From Actinacidiphila yeochonensis CN732 (GTDB lineage Bacteria > Actinomycetota > Actinomycetes > Streptomycetales > Streptomycetaceae), in contig NZ_JQNR01000005.1 in the NCBI RefSeq assembly GCF_000745345.1, forward strand, positions 2,790,001-2,854,000: 64,000 nt of DNA, written 5' to 3'. The notes beneath the pieces were generated by a model. The model had not been told where the DNA came from. It ran no database searches and saw only the letters and a list, made by a program, of their open reading frames with translations. The translations under genes and the position numbers were made by a program. Below are positions 54,246-63,452 of this stretch, one piece after another. How positions within the stretch are numbered: the first letter of the stretch is position 1; each line of letters begins with the position of its first letter.

Positions 54246-55097
54246 GTGGCGAAGAAGCTCGCCGTCATCGGAGCCGGACTGATGGGCTCCGGCATCGCTC
54301 AGGTGTCCGCACAGGCGGGCTACGAGGTGGTGCTGCGCGATGTCACGGACGAGGCGCTCGCCCGCGGCCGGGACGCGATCGCCGCGTCCTACCGGAAGTT
54401 CACCGAGAAGGGCCGGATGACCGGGGAGGACGCGGAGGCCGCGCTCGCCCGGATCACCACCACCACCGACCTCGACGCCGTCGCCGACGCGGACCTGGTG
54501 GTGGAGGCGGTGTTCGAGCAGGTCGAGGTGAAGCGGGAGATCTTCCGCACCCTGGACGGCCTGGTCCGCGACGACGCCGTCCTCGCCTCCAACACCTCCG
54601 CCATCCCCATCACGAAGATCGCCGCGGCCACCGCCAGCCCCGAACGGGTGGTGGGCACCCACTTCTTCTCGCCGGTGCCGCTGATGCAGCTGTGCGAGCT
54701 GGTCCGCGGCCTCAAGACCAGCGACGAGACCCTCGCCCGCGCACGGGAGTTCGCCGAGTCCACCGGCAAGACCTGCGTCGTCGTCAACCGCGACGTGGCC
54801 GGCTTCGTCACCACCCGGCTGATCTCCGCGCTCGTCGTCGAGGCGGTCAAGCTGTACGAGTCCGGGGTGGCCAGCGCCGAGGACATCGACACCGCCTGCA
54901 GGCTCGGCTTCGGCCACGCCATGGGTCCGCTCGCCACCGCCGACCTGACCGGCGTCGACATCCTGCTGCACGCCACCGGCAACATCTACACCGAGTCGCA
55001 GGACGAGAAGTTCGCCCCGCCGGAGCTGATGCGCCGGATGGTGGACGCGGGCGCCATCGGCCGCAAGAGCGGCGAGGGCTTCTACCGCTACCCGTAG
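54246..55097 (+). CDS. 3-hydroxybutyryl-CoA dehydrogenase family enzyme
   Basis: 283 residues from a GTG at 54246 with GGAGAGG upstream. Rossmann fold VIGAGLMGSGIAQVSAQAGY, then DLVVEAVFEQVEVK, the catalytic-His motif GTHFFSPVPLMQLCELV and the C-terminal domain GFVTTRLISALVVEAVKLYE with PLATADLTGVDI. It oxidises or forms 3-hydroxyacyl-CoA with NAD(P). Standalone length (no crotonase domain) fits the FadB2/Hbd type used in butyryl-CoA or PHB-related metabolism. Exact substrate is not shown. Confidence 0.92.
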   Translation: MAKKLAVIGAGLMGSGIAQVSAQAGYEVVLRDVTDEALARGRDAIAASYRKFTEKGRMTGEDAEAALARITTTTDLDAVADADLVVEAVFEQVEVKREIFRTLDGLVRDDAVLASNTSAIPITKIAAATASPERVVGTHFFSPVPLMQLCELVRGLKTSDETLARAREFAESTGKTCVVVNRDVAGFVTTRLISALVVEAVKLYESGVASAEDIDTACRLGFGHAMGPLATADLTGVDILLHATGNIYTESQDEKFAPPELMRRMVDAGAIGRKSGEGFYRYP

Positions 55098-55110
55098 CCC
55101 GTCCGCGCGT

Positions 55111-55160
55111 CAGACCGAAAGCCACTGAAAGCCACTGAAAGCCATTGAAAGACACTGAAA
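55111..55160. repeat. Tandem decamer GCCACTGAAA, about five copies
   Basis: Consecutive 10-bp units: 55111 (CAGACCGAAA), 55121 and 55131 (perfect), 55141 (one change) and 55151 (one change). The period equals one helical turn and the composition is A-rich for this genome. It begins 13 bases after the dehydrogenase stop. Confidence 0.85.
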
Positions 55161-55248
55161 GCCGAACGCACCAATCCGATCACCCTTGAGGGTGAATTCG
55201 GTATCGGTTCCCTCACAGACGGCAACTTCTGTATACGACGGGCCGTCA

Positions 55249-55272
55249 GTTGTGTGAAGACAGAACGGGTCC
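55249..55272 (+). promoter_or_regulatory. Possible SigB-like promoter of the STAS gene
   Basis: GTTG (55249-55252), 14 bases, then GGGTCC (55267-55272), close to the stress-sigma pattern GTTT-N14-16-GGGTAT in Streptomyces. It lies 50 bases before the ATG of a STAS-domain gene, whose relatives act in sigma-factor switching. Two positions deviate. Confidence 0.3.
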
Positions 55273-55321
55273 ATGCCGTTCGGGAGACGGCGTACACACC
55301 AGCACTGTCCGGGGAGTGACT

Positions 55322-55615
55322 ATGCACATCAGGGGCGACCACGCCGAGCTGGTCGTCGGGGGGCGCCTCGACGTCCGCAGCGCGGCGGACGCCCGTACGG
55401 CCCTGCACACCGCCGTCGACTCCGGCGCCGGCGACCTCGTACTGAACCTGACCGAGCTGGACTCGTGGGATGCGACCGGCCTCGGCGTCATCATGGGTGC
55501 CCACCGGCGGGCCGGCCGGGCCAACCGGCGGCTGGTGCTGCGCGGGGTGCCGCCGCAGATGCAGCGGCTCCTCGTGGCCACTCGGCTGCACCGCATTCTC
55601 GCCATCGAGCCGTAG
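55322..55615 (+). CDS. STAS-domain anti-anti-sigma-factor-like protein
   Basis: 97 residues from an ATG at 55322 with GGGGAG upstream. A single STAS fold: LVVGGRLDVRSAADAR, DLVLNLTELDSWDATGLGVI and LRGVPPQMQRLLVATRLHRIL. The usual phospho-site Ser of SpoIIAA/RsbV (D-S-S-G) is Thr52 here (D-A-T-G). Proteins of this type bind anti-sigma kinases. No kinase is next to it. A weak stress-type promoter precedes it. Confidence 0.85.
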   Translation: MHIRGDHAELVVGGRLDVRSAADARTALHTAVDSGAGDLVLNLTELDSWDATGLGVIMGAHRRAGRANRRLVLRGVPPQMQRLLVATRLHRILAIEP

Positions 55616-55904
55616 CTCCCGTCCGGCGGTCAGGAACTGGCCGCCGCGCGCCCTCCGCGGCGACTTTTCGCGGGCAACACCGCAGGCCGGAAAGGGCGGG
55701 AACGGCGGCCCCGCGGGGCCGCGGCGGCGGGTGGCGGGCCCCGGCACTTCATGGATGGTGCCCGAACCTCTAGAGTTTGCGCATCGATGGCCAGGAGGCG
55801 TGCCGCCGGGCGCGCCGCAGATGGGGAGACCGGGGCGGCAGTCCACGCGGACGCCGGCGGCCCGAGCGGGCCCCCACCCGTGACGCACCTTGGGGGCGTA
55901 CGAG

Positions 55905-58900
55905 ATGGACGACAGCGAGCGGTACGACTCCACCGAGGCGGCAGGGCGGCCGGACGACGGCCCCGGCGGCGCCGGTGCGGCGTCCGGCACGCCCGACGGC
56001 CGGCCCGCGGAGGGCGGTGCGCCCGGCCCGGCAGGGGCCGCGTCACCGACCGCGCCCAGCCTGCCGACCTCGCCCTTCGGCGCCACGGCGCCCGGCTGGA
56101 ACGGCCCCGCGGCCGGCGCCTTCGACGGCTTCGCCGCGGGCGCGCCGGGCGCGCCCCGTCTGCCTCGGCGCCGGACCGCGGCGGACACCCCGACGCCGGG
56201 CGGGCAGTACCCGGCGGGCGACCAGTTCGGGCTGGACGCGGGTGCCGGGGTGATGGCGCGGCTGGCGGGCGCGGACGGCTTCGACGCGTTCGGCACGGGG
56301 GCGAAGGTCGCTCCCCGTCATGCCCTCCCGGCCGACGACGGCGCCGCGTCTTCCTCCGGCTCCTCCGGCTCTTCTGGCTCCGACGCGTCCATATCCGGGG
56401 CTCCGATACCCGGTACCCCGATACCCGACAGCTCGATACCCGGGGCCGCGGCTGGTGAGGCGCAAGGCCGCGGCGCGGGAACGGACTTCGGCGGCATCGC
56501 GTCCTACCTCGCCGGCAGCACCTCGGGGTTCGGCGCCGCGGCCTCGGACATCAGCACGGCGGCCGCTCCGTTCGGCGGCGGGACGGCGGGGGAGCGGGAC
56601 CGCGAGGGCGACCGTGACCGCGACGGGGACGGGACCGCCGTCGCGGACCGCGACCCCGACGGGACCGCTGTCGCCCCCCGGCACGGCCGCCACGTGGCCG
56701 ACGCGCCGGAGCGGGCCGCCGAGGCCCCGGACGCCCTGCCGTTCCGGGAGGTTCCGGCTCCCGCCCCGGCTCCGGACCAGCCGTCAGCCGGCGGGGGCCT
56801 CGCCGATCCCCTCGGCACCGCCCCTTCCGCTCCGGACGCGCCCGCCGTCGCCGCCGTCCCCGTACCAGGCGGCTACGACCCCGCCGAACCCGCCGTGTTC
56901 GGGGTGGCCTCCCCGGTCGCCGGGGACGCGACGGCCTCGGGCAGCGGCGCATCGCCCGAGCGGGGGCTCGTGCCCTTCCTCGGCGACAGCCGGGACGGCC
57001 GGTCCGGCGAGGTCGCCCGACCCGCCCAGGACGGACCGGCCGACGGCAGGTCCGACGTCACGTCCGACGCCCTCCCCGGCAAGGAGGTGGACGGCGTGCC
57101 GACCCGGCCCAGCGGGTTCGACGCCTTCGGCGCGAGCCTCTCGGCCCCCGGAGCCGCCGGAGCAGGAGCCACTGGAGCCCCCGGAGCCGGCTCCGCCGGC
57201 CCTTCGGGCGCCGGACCCGGCCAGGAGCTCGTACCGTTCTTCGGCGGTGGCCAGGACGCGGGGCGCGCCGTCGCCCCTGCGGACGGCGCGGGCCGTGCGG
57301 CGGGAACCCCCGGCGGGTTCGACGCCTTCGGCACCGGGTCGGCCCCCTCCGCCCCGGCGGGCGGCAGCTTCGACGCCTTCGCGGCCGGCGCGCTGCGCCC
57401 CGTCGAGGACAACCCGGCACTCCCCGCGGTCCGCCCCGTCCACGTCCCCTCCCTCTTCGACGGCTCCACCCCCGCTCCGCGCACCAGCCGGCCCGCCCGC
57501 GAGCCGCTGGCGCTGGAACCGGCCCGCGGCAGCGGCAACCGGATCGAGCAGGTGGCCACCGGCACGTACCTCCTGACCGTCAACCCGGTCGACGGCACCG
57601 AGGTCACCACCTGCCCGCCGGAGGAGCACGGCACTTCCGTGCGCCGCACCCGCGAGGACCGGGCCGCCCGCGCCGGCTCCGCCCGGCCGGCCCCGCCGCC
57701 GGGCCAGCTCGCCCCCGAACTCCCGCTGCTGGAACGGGAGGAGGAGCGGGAGCGGCTGGTGCGACTGCTCGGCCGCGGCCGTTCCGTCCGGGTCACCGGC
57801 CCGTGCGGCGCCGGCCGCACCGCGCTGCTGGAGTCGGTCGCCAACGCCTGCGAGCGGCTCGCCCCCGACGGCGTGCTGTGGCTGTCCGGCTACCGCCGCA
57901 CCCTCGCGGACGTGCTCCAGGACCTGTGGGCCCTCGTCCACACCCGCGACGGCTACCGCCCCACTCGGGAGGAGCTTCCCGGGCTGCTGCGCGAGGTCGG
58001 CGCCGTGGTCGTCGTCGACGACCTGGAGTTCGGCGGCACCGCCGTGGAGGAGCTGCTGGCCGCGGCCCCCGAGTGCGCCTTCCTGATGGCGGCCACCCCC
58101 GACGTTCCGGCGCCGACCGCGGACGCCCTCGTCGAGGAGCTCTTCCTCTCCGGGCTGACCCGCACCGCCTGCGCCGACCTGCTCCAACTGGCCACCGGAC
58201 GACCGCTGGAGGAGGACGAGGCGGCATGGGCCGCCGACCTGTGGTTCGAGTCCGAGGGCCTGCCGCTGCGCTTCGTCCAGGCCGCGGCGCTGCTGCGGCA
58301 GCGGGACGCGCTGCGCCAGCCGTCCGAGCCGGACCCGGACGACTCGGTGTGGCAGAAGGGCGCCCCGGCCCTGCCCGCGCCGCCCGACCTGACGCCCTTC
58401 GACGGCCCGGTCGCCGCCCTGGAGCCCACCGCCGTGCCGCGCGCCCGCGAGTCGCGCCCCCGGCTGCCGGCGTCGGCGGTGCCGCTGCCGTCCCTGGCGG
58501 AGAGCGCCGCCCCCGCGGAGCTGCTCGCCTCCCGGCTCGGCGAGGCCGCGCGCGAGGCCCTGGCCTTCGCGGTCGCCCTCGACGGGCAGTTCCCGCACCC
58601 CTCCCACCTGCCCGCGCTGGTCGGCGACACCCACGGGGACGCCGCGATCGGCGAACTCACCTCCGTCGGGCTCGCGGTGCCGGTCGGCGCGAACTTCCGG
58701 CTCGCCGCCGGCGTCGCCGCCCAACTGGCCGGCTCGTTCGGCGCGGAGGGCGAACTGACCGACGTGCAGGCGCACACCGCGGCCCTGCACTACGCCTGGT
58801 GGACCGGGCACCCCTCGGTGACGCCCGAGCGGGCCGCCGCCGAGTGCGAGACGATCATCGCGGCCCTGACGGCGTGCCGGGACGGCGGCCACGCCAGCGC

Positions 58901-60035
58901 CGCGGTGCTGCTGGCCCGTACCGTCGCGCCGGCCTTCGCCGCGGCCCTGCACTGGGGCGCGTGGGAGCGGGCGCTGCGGATCGGCCAGGAGGCCGCCCGG
59001 CTCTCCGGCGAGGTCGCCGAGGAGGCGTACTTCCTCCACGAGCTGGGCGTCCTCGCCCTCTGCACCGGCCACCCCGAGCGGGCCCGGGCCGAGCTGGAGG
59101 CGTCCATCGCGCTGCGCGCGGCGCTCGCCGACCGCAAGGGCACCGTGGTCGGCCGCCGCACCCTCGCGCTGGTCGAGGACGCCGCGTCCCAGGCGGACAC
59201 CCGGACCGTGCCCCGGATCCCGGCGCCGATCGTGCTGACACCGTCCGTCGACGGCTACCCGGCGGGCTTCGCCGAGGCCTTCCCGGACGAACTCCCGGAC
59301 GGGTACCACCAGGGCGTCCCCGCGGTGCCGCGCGCCGACGGGCCGGCCTCGGCCACGGCACCGCTGCCGGCGGTGGCGCCGGTCGTCATCGCCGAGCAGG
59401 GCCTCCCGGTCGACCTGACGAGCGGCCCCGGCCCGCGACGGCCCGGCGGCGCGGGCTCCAAGCGCGCCCTGGTGGCCGCGGGGACGGGCGTCCTGCTGGC
59501 CGCGGTCCTCGGCACCATCGTCACGCTGGGCGCGCACTCCGGCGACGACACCCCCGACAACCAGGTCAAGCCGATCGAGTCCGTCCAGCAGGACCAGCCC
59601 GCCGACGGCTCCACCTCCCCGGCCACGGCCGACGCCCCCGCGACGGCCCCGTCGTCCACGTCCTCCTCGCCCTCCGCGTCGGACACCGCGTCGGCGTCGT
59701 CGACGGCCTCGGAGACCCCGTCCGGTACGGCGAGCCCGTCGGCCTCGGACACCCCCAGCGGCACCACGTCGACCTCCGCGTCGGCCGACCCGACGGCCAC
59801 CCGCACCAAGGCGGGATCGACCCCGCCGAAGAGCCCGTCGTCGAGCCCGCAGCCGACACACACGACCGTGACGACCCAGCCGACGACGACCGCCCCTACG
59901 ACCGTTCCGACGACCGAGCCGCCGACCACGCCGCCCGACTCCTCCGGTGGGGACTCGTCCAGCGTGGCCACGGCGACGAACGTGACCGCCGCCACGGCGC
60001 AGCAGTCGGGAACGGCAGCCGCGGACGCGTCCTGA
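55905..60035 (+). CDS. Large membrane protein with degenerate P-loop NTPase domain
   Basis: 1376 residues from the ATG at 55905 (GGGGG upstream; a TTG 15 bases earlier is possible). Residues 1-550 are disordered, Ala/Gly/Pro-rich, with five copies of a (G/S)FDAFG-like motif. An NTPase domain (about 600-950) has GPCGAGRTALLESVA, a Walker A whose Lys is Arg, and VVVVDDLEFGG as Walker B, followed by a helical region with TPR-like helices (LEASIALRAALADRKG). One transmembrane helix (about 1188-1210, LVAAGTGVLLAAVLGTIVTL) leads to an external Ser/Thr/Pro-rich tail of 165 residues. This matches a conserved Streptomyces ATP-binding protein next to the STAS gene; its function is unknown. Confidence 0.75.
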   Translation: MDDSERYDSTEAAGRPDDGPGGAGAASGTPDGRPAEGGAPGPAGAASPTAPSLPTSPFGATAPGWNGPAAGAFDGFAAGAPGAPRLPRRRTAADTPTPGGQYPAGDQFGLDAGAGVMARLAGADGFDAFGTGAKVAPRHALPADDGAASSSGSSGSSGSDASISGAPIPGTPIPDSSIPGAAAGEAQGRGAGTDFGGIASYLAGSTSGFGAAASDISTAAAPFGGGTAGERDREGDRDRDGDGTAVADRDPDGTAVAPRHGRHVADAPERAAEAPDALPFREVPAPAPAPDQPSAGGGLADPLGTAPSAPDAPAVAAVPVPGGYDPAEPAVFGVASPVAGDATASGSGASPERGLVPFLGDSRDGRSGEVARPAQDGPADGRSDVTSDALPGKEVDGVPTRPSGFDAFGASLSAPGAAGAGATGAPGAGSAGPSGAGPGQELVPFFGGGQDAGRAVAPADGAGRAAGTPGGFDAFGTGSAPSAPAGGSFDAFAAGALRPVEDNPALPAVRPVHVPSLFDGSTPAPRTSRPAREPLALEPARGSGNRIEQVATGTYLLTVNPVDGTEVTTCPPEEHGTSVRRTREDRAARAGSARPAPPPGQLAPELPLLEREEERERLVRLLGRGRSVRVTGPCGAGRTALLESVANACERLAPDGVLWLSGYRRTLADVLQDLWALVHTRDGYRPTREELPGLLREVGAVVVVDDLEFGGTAVEELLAAAPECAFLMAATPDVPAPTADALVEELFLSGLTRTACADLLQLATGRPLEEDEAAWAADLWFESEGLPLRFVQAAALLRQRDALRQPSEPDPDDSVWQKGAPALPAPPDLTPFDGPVAALEPTAVPRARESRPRLPASAVPLPSLAESAAPAELLASRLGEAAREALAFAVALDGQFPHPSHLPALVGDTHGDAAIGELTSVGLAVPVGANFRLAAGVAAQLAGSFGAEGELTDVQAHTAALHYAWWTGHPSVTPERAAAECETIIAALTACRDGGHASAAVLLARTVAPAFAAALHWGAWERALRIGQEAARLSGEVAEEAYFLHELGVLALCTGHPERARAELEASIALRAALADRKGTVVGRRTLALVEDAASQADTRTVPRIPAPIVLTPSVDGYPAGFAEAFPDELPDGYHQGVPAVPRADGPASATAPLPAVAPVVIAEQGLPVDLTSGPGPRRPGGAGSKRALVAAGTGVLLAAVLGTIVTLGAHSGDDTPDNQVKPIESVQQDQPADGSTSPATADAPATAPSSTSSSPSASDTASASSTASETPSGTASPSASDTPSGTTSTSASADPTATRTKAGSTPPKSPSSSPQPTHTTVTTQPTTTAPTTVPTTEPPTTPPDSSGGDSSSVATATNVTAATAQQSGTAAADAS

Positions 60036-60041
60036 CACGGC

Positions 60042-60073
60042 ACCGCCGCCCCGGTCCTCCGGGGCGGCGGTGT
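60042..60073. terminator. Bidirectional terminator between NTPase gene and nucS
   Basis: CACCGCCGCCCCGG (60042-60055) pairs perfectly with CCGGGGCGGCGGTG (60060-60073) around TCCT. It lies between convergent genes, seven bases after the plus-strand stop. Confidence 0.85.
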
Positions 60074-60132
60074 GAGGTGCCTTGTACGGTGCGTGGGCGC
60101 GCGGGCGGGTGGCGGGCGGCCCAGGCCAGGCC

Positions 60133-60795
60133 CTAGAAGAGCCGCAGCTTGTCGTCCTCGATGCCGCGCAGCCCGTCGTAGTCGAGGACGGCGCACGCGA
60201 TCCCGCGGTCGGTGGCCAGGACGCGGGCCTGCGGCTTGATCTCCTGCGCCGCGAACACGCCCTTCACGGGGGCCAGCAGCGGGTCCCGGTTGAGGAGTTC
60301 GAGGTAGCGGGTCAGCTGCTCCACGCCGTCGATCTCGCCGCGCCGCTTGATCTCCACGGCCACGGTGACGCCGTCCGCGTCCCGGCCGAGGATGTCGACC
60401 GGGCCGATCGCCGTGGGGTACTCGCGGCGGATCAGGGTCCAGCCCTCGCCCAGCACCTCCATCCGGTCGGCCAGAAGTTCCTGGAGGTGCGCCTCGACGC
60501 CGTCCTTGATCAGCCCCGGGTCCACGCCCAGCTCGTGCGAGGAGTCGTGCAGTATCTCCTCAAGGGTGATGATCAGCTGCTCGCCCGCCTTGTTGGTGAC
60601 CGTCCACACCCCGTCGTCGCCCTCCTTGAGCGAGCAGGGCGGCGACATCCAGTTGAGCGGCTTGTAGGCCCGGTCGTCCGCGTGGACGGAGACACTGCCG
60701 TCCGCCTTGACCAGCAGCAGGCGGGTGGCCGACGGAAGGTGGGCGGACAGCCGACCGGCGTAGTCGACGGAGCAGCGGGCGATCACGAGGCGCAT
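60133..60795 (-). CDS. nucS: Mismatch endonuclease NucS (EndoMS)
   Basis: 220 residues from the ATG at 60795; a TTG three codons upstream is less likely given the conserved MRLVIARCSVDYAGRL start. The C-terminal RecB-like nuclease domain has Asp134 (PVDILGRD), Glu148 and Lys150 (VEIKRRGE), and QLTRYLELLNRD. NucS performs non-canonical mismatch repair in actinobacteria lacking MutS and MutL. The extreme C-terminus DDKLRLF fits a sliding-clamp-binding tail. Confidence 0.95.
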   Translation of the reverse strand: MRLVIARCSVDYAGRLSAHLPSATRLLLVKADGSVSVHADDRAYKPLNWMSPPCSLKEGDDGVWTVTNKAGEQLIITLEEILHDSSHELGVDPGLIKDGVEAHLQELLADRMEVLGEGWTLIRREYPTAIGPVDILGRDADGVTVAVEIKRRGEIDGVEQLTRYLELLNRDPLLAPVKGVFAAQEIKPQARVLATDRGIACAVLDYDGLRGIEDDKLRLF

Positions 60796-61026
60796 GGTCG
60801 GCAACGCTACCCGCCCACCGCCCCGGCCGGAAAATTGGCTGGTTGTGGGCGTCGCCGCCTGGTGCGGCCGTGCGCGGGGCGCCTACGGTTGAGCCCCGGG
60901 GCCGACTCCGCGCTCTCCAGCGGCCTTCCGCGCCCCCGTCCTCCCCCCTCCGCCGGCCGCTGCCGGCGCCGGGGGATGCCCGCAGACCCCGTCCTGCCGG
61001 ACGTGTGGTCACGAGAGGAGATCCCC

Positions 61027-61419
61027 ATGTCCCTCGACGTCTCACCGGCCCTCCTGGCACAGGCCGAGCGAGGCGAGGTCGACGAGAAGGAGTTCGTCGA
61101 CTGCGTCCGGACGTCCCTCCCCTACGCGTGGGAGATGATCAGCTCCCTGGTCGCGCGCCTGACCGTCGACGGAGGGGACTTCGCCGACAACCAGGTGCCA
61201 CCGCCGAGTGAGGCGGAGCGCGGGCAGTTGCTGCGCGCGCTGGCCAGCGACGCGATCCGCGGCGCGCTCCAGCGGCACTTCGGGGTGCGGCTGGCCTTCC
61301 AGAACTGCCACCGGGTGGCCGTCTTCCCGCTGGACCGCGATGTGCAGGAGACCTACAGCCGGTTCACCTCGGTCCGTGCCCAGCTGCTCAACCAGTCGCC
61401 GGAGCTGCGCGACTGCTGA
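61027..61419 (+). CDS. Conserved Streptomyces hypothetical protein
   Basis: 130 residues from an ATG at 61027 with GAGAGGAG upstream. All-alpha, soluble, beginning MSLDVSPALLAQAERGEVDE, with SLPYAWEMISSLVARL and ASDAIRGALQRHFGVRLAFQNCHRVAVF. No known domain was recognised. It is divergent from nucS and shares no operon with it. Confidence 0.75.
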   Translation: MSLDVSPALLAQAERGEVDEKEFVDCVRTSLPYAWEMISSLVARLTVDGGDFADNQVPPPSEAERGQLLRALASDAIRGALQRHFGVRLAFQNCHRVAVFPLDRDVQETYSRFTSVRAQLLNQSPELRDC

Positions 61420-61607
61420 TCCCGGCCCCGGTGGACGGCGCCGACCGGCGAGCCGTGGGCGGGGACACGGCAGGTCGGCGGCCCGTCGGCGGGGGCGCCG
61501 GAGGACCCGCGGGCCGTGGGCGGACCGATGGCCACAGGCGGGCCATAGGCAGCCGCCGACGGCCCGCACAAGCGGGCGTGCTCCCGTCCCGGGCCGGGCG
61601 GGCCGGT

Positions 61608-62633
61608 TCAGGCCAGTTCCGGGAGCACGTCACCGCCGAGCCGGGCCACGTTCTGCACGGTGGTGTCCAGGTCGCCGGAGCCCTCGGCGAGAAGAGCGAA
61701 GCGGGTGATGCCGGTCCGTTCGGCGGTCGCCGCCAGCCGGTCCGCGCACAGCCGCGGCGGCCCCACCGGGTGCAGCGAGCACAGCAGCTCGGTGTAGCCG
61801 TACGGGTCCCGCATCCGGCGGGCGGTGCCGTCGAAGGTGCGGTGCGCAGCGAGGCCCTGCTGGAACCAGCCCGGCATGGTCTTGAGCAGCAGTTCCACCG
61901 CGTCCTCCTGGGTGTCGCCGATCTGCACCACCCCGGCCGCGACGTGCCCGGCCGCGGCCACCGCGTCGGGGGAGTGGCCCGCGGCCAGCGCCGTCCGCCG
62001 CCACAGGTCGACCATCTCCGCCTTCTCCGCGTCGCCGCAGTGCATCCCGAGCAGCATCGGCAGCCCGCGCAGGGCCGCCAGCCGCACCGTGCCCGGCGAG
62101 GTGCAGGCCACCACCACCGGCGGCCCCGAGCTGTCCTCCAGCTCGTCCGGGCGCGGCACCACCGCCACCTCGCGGAACCGGTAGCGCGGCCCGCGGCCGG
62201 CCACCGACGGCTCCCGCAACCAGCTCAGCAGCAGGTCGAGCGACTCGGGGAAGCCGCCTTCGAACGCCGCGAGGTCCGTGCCGAACACCTCCAGGTCCAC
62301 CCACGGGCCGCCGCGGCCGACGCCCAGCGTGAACCGCCCGCCCGACGCGAGGTGGAGCAGCGCCGCCTGCTCGCCCAGCGCCACCGGGTGGGCGGTGGTC
62401 AGCACGCTGACCGCGGTGCCCACCCCGATCCGGCGGGTACGGCCCAGCAGCAGCCCGGCCAGCGTGGTGGCGGACGGGCACACCCCGTAGGGCACGAAGT
62501 GGTGTTCGGCCAGCCACACGGAGTCCAGCCCGGCCCTCTCGGCCGCCTCCGCCGTGGACACCGCCCGGTGCAGGGGCTCACTGTGGCCCTGCCCGGGAAA
62601 CTGGGCCGCGAGTACGAAGGTCCCAACGCGCAT
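61608..62633 (-). CDS. LLM-class flavin-dependent monooxygenase
   Basis: 341 residues from an ATG at 62633 with GGGAG upstream; longer frames upstream are not supported. Luciferase-like TIM barrel: STAEAAERAGLDSVWLAEHHFVPYG, the F420/FMN-binding VLTTAHPVALGEQAALLHLASGGR and LGVGRGGPW, and DPYGYTELLCSLHPVGPP near the end. Members oxidise small organic substrates with FMN or F420 supplied by a reductase; substrate and cofactor are not shown. It stands alone. Confidence 0.88.
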   Translation of the reverse strand: MRVGTFVLAAQFPGQGHSEPLHRAVSTAEAAERAGLDSVWLAEHHFVPYGVCPSATTLAGLLLGRTRRIGVGTAVSVLTTAHPVALGEQAALLHLASGGRFTLGVGRGGPWVDLEVFGTDLAAFEGGFPESLDLLLSWLREPSVAGRGPRYRFREVAVVPRPDELEDSSGPPVVVACTSPGTVRLAALRGLPMLLGMHCGDAEKAEMVDLWRRTALAAGHSPDAVAAAGHVAAGVVQIGDTQEDAVELLLKTMPGWFQQGLAAHRTFDGTARRMRDPYGYTELLCSLHPVGPPRLCADRLAATAERTGITRFALLAEGSGDLDTTVQNVARLGGDVLPELA

Positions 62634-63043
62634 CACGCACTCCCTCTTTTCCGGTCCAACGCCGGGGCACGTGCCAAAGGCACGGCCTCTCCGGGGAGTT
62701 CTCATGATTTTCTGCCGAGCGGCCACCGTCCGTCGCCGACCGGTGGCCAACGCTCTCCTGGCGGCTTGCGGGAAGGTGAACGTCCGCCGCCCGTAAGCGA
62801 GTTGGGAAGGCCCGGCGGCCCCGGACGGCGGTCGTCCGCAGCCGCGCCGGAGCGCACCGCCCGGTCCCCGCAGCCGTCCCGGCACCCGTTCGCGCGGCGG
62901 CGCCGGTGCGGTCCGCCGACGCCGTCCGCGTCCGAACCCGGTGGGCGGTGCCCTCCGTGCCCGGCGCGGGCGCGTAACCTGGACGGACAGCCCCCGTTGT
63001 CGACAACGCAGCCCGGGTCCGCCGGGCAGAGCGCGAGGTGCCT
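62634..63043. other. Intergenic region between divergent genes
   Basis: About 400 bases with no supportable gene. AT-rich segments at 62640-62655 and 62700-62712 (TCATGATTTTCTGCC) are the probable promoter area of the oxidoreductase. The rest is GC-rich and featureless. Confidence 0.4.
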
Positions 63044-63352
63044 GTGTCCCCGCGACGCAACCGTCCCCACCGGCCGCCGGAGCCCGAGCGCGACAGCGGC
63101 TTCGGCCACGGCGACGTCGAGGAGTGGCAGGGCGAGGACTGGGTGGTGCGCCCCGTCGCCGGGGCCGCCGCGGCCAAGCACTACCGCTGCCCCGGCTGCG
63201 ACCAGGAGATCCCGCCGGGGGTCGGCCACGTGGTGGCCTGGCGCGAGCACGGCGGGGTGGACGACCGCCGGCACTGGCACCGCGCCTGCTGGAACGCCAG
63301 GGACCGCCGCACCACCAGGGTGCAGCGGTCCCGGAACGCGCCCCGCTACTGA
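63044..63352 (+). CDS. Small zinc-ribbon-like protein
   Basis: 102 residues from a GTG at 63044; a GTG two codons earlier overlaps the ribosome binding site GAGG. Disordered basic N-terminus, then HYRCPGCDQEIPPGVGHVVAWREH and RRHWHRACWNARD, an arrangement of two Cys and several His/Cys reminiscent of zinc ribbons or HNH-like folds, and a basic C-terminus. Function unknown; conserved in Streptomyces at this position. Confidence 0.7.
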   Translation: MSPRRNRPHRPPEPERDSGFGHGDVEEWQGEDWVVRPVAGAAAAKHYRCPGCDQEIPPGVGHVVAWREHGGVDDRRHWHRACWNARDRRTTRVQRSRNAPRY

Positions 63353-63452
63353 CCGGGCGGCGTCCGCCGTACGCCACGGGGGACACGGCGCCTTCGCGCC
63401 GCCGCGTCCAACGGCGAACGCGGGTCACCCGCCGGACGTCACCCGCCGGACG

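Noticed and set aside
61620..63428. 606-residue frame extending the LLM oxidoreductase upstream
   Set aside because: The upstream 265 residues are Arg/Pro/Gly-rich noise; the ATG at 62633 has a good binding site and standard start.
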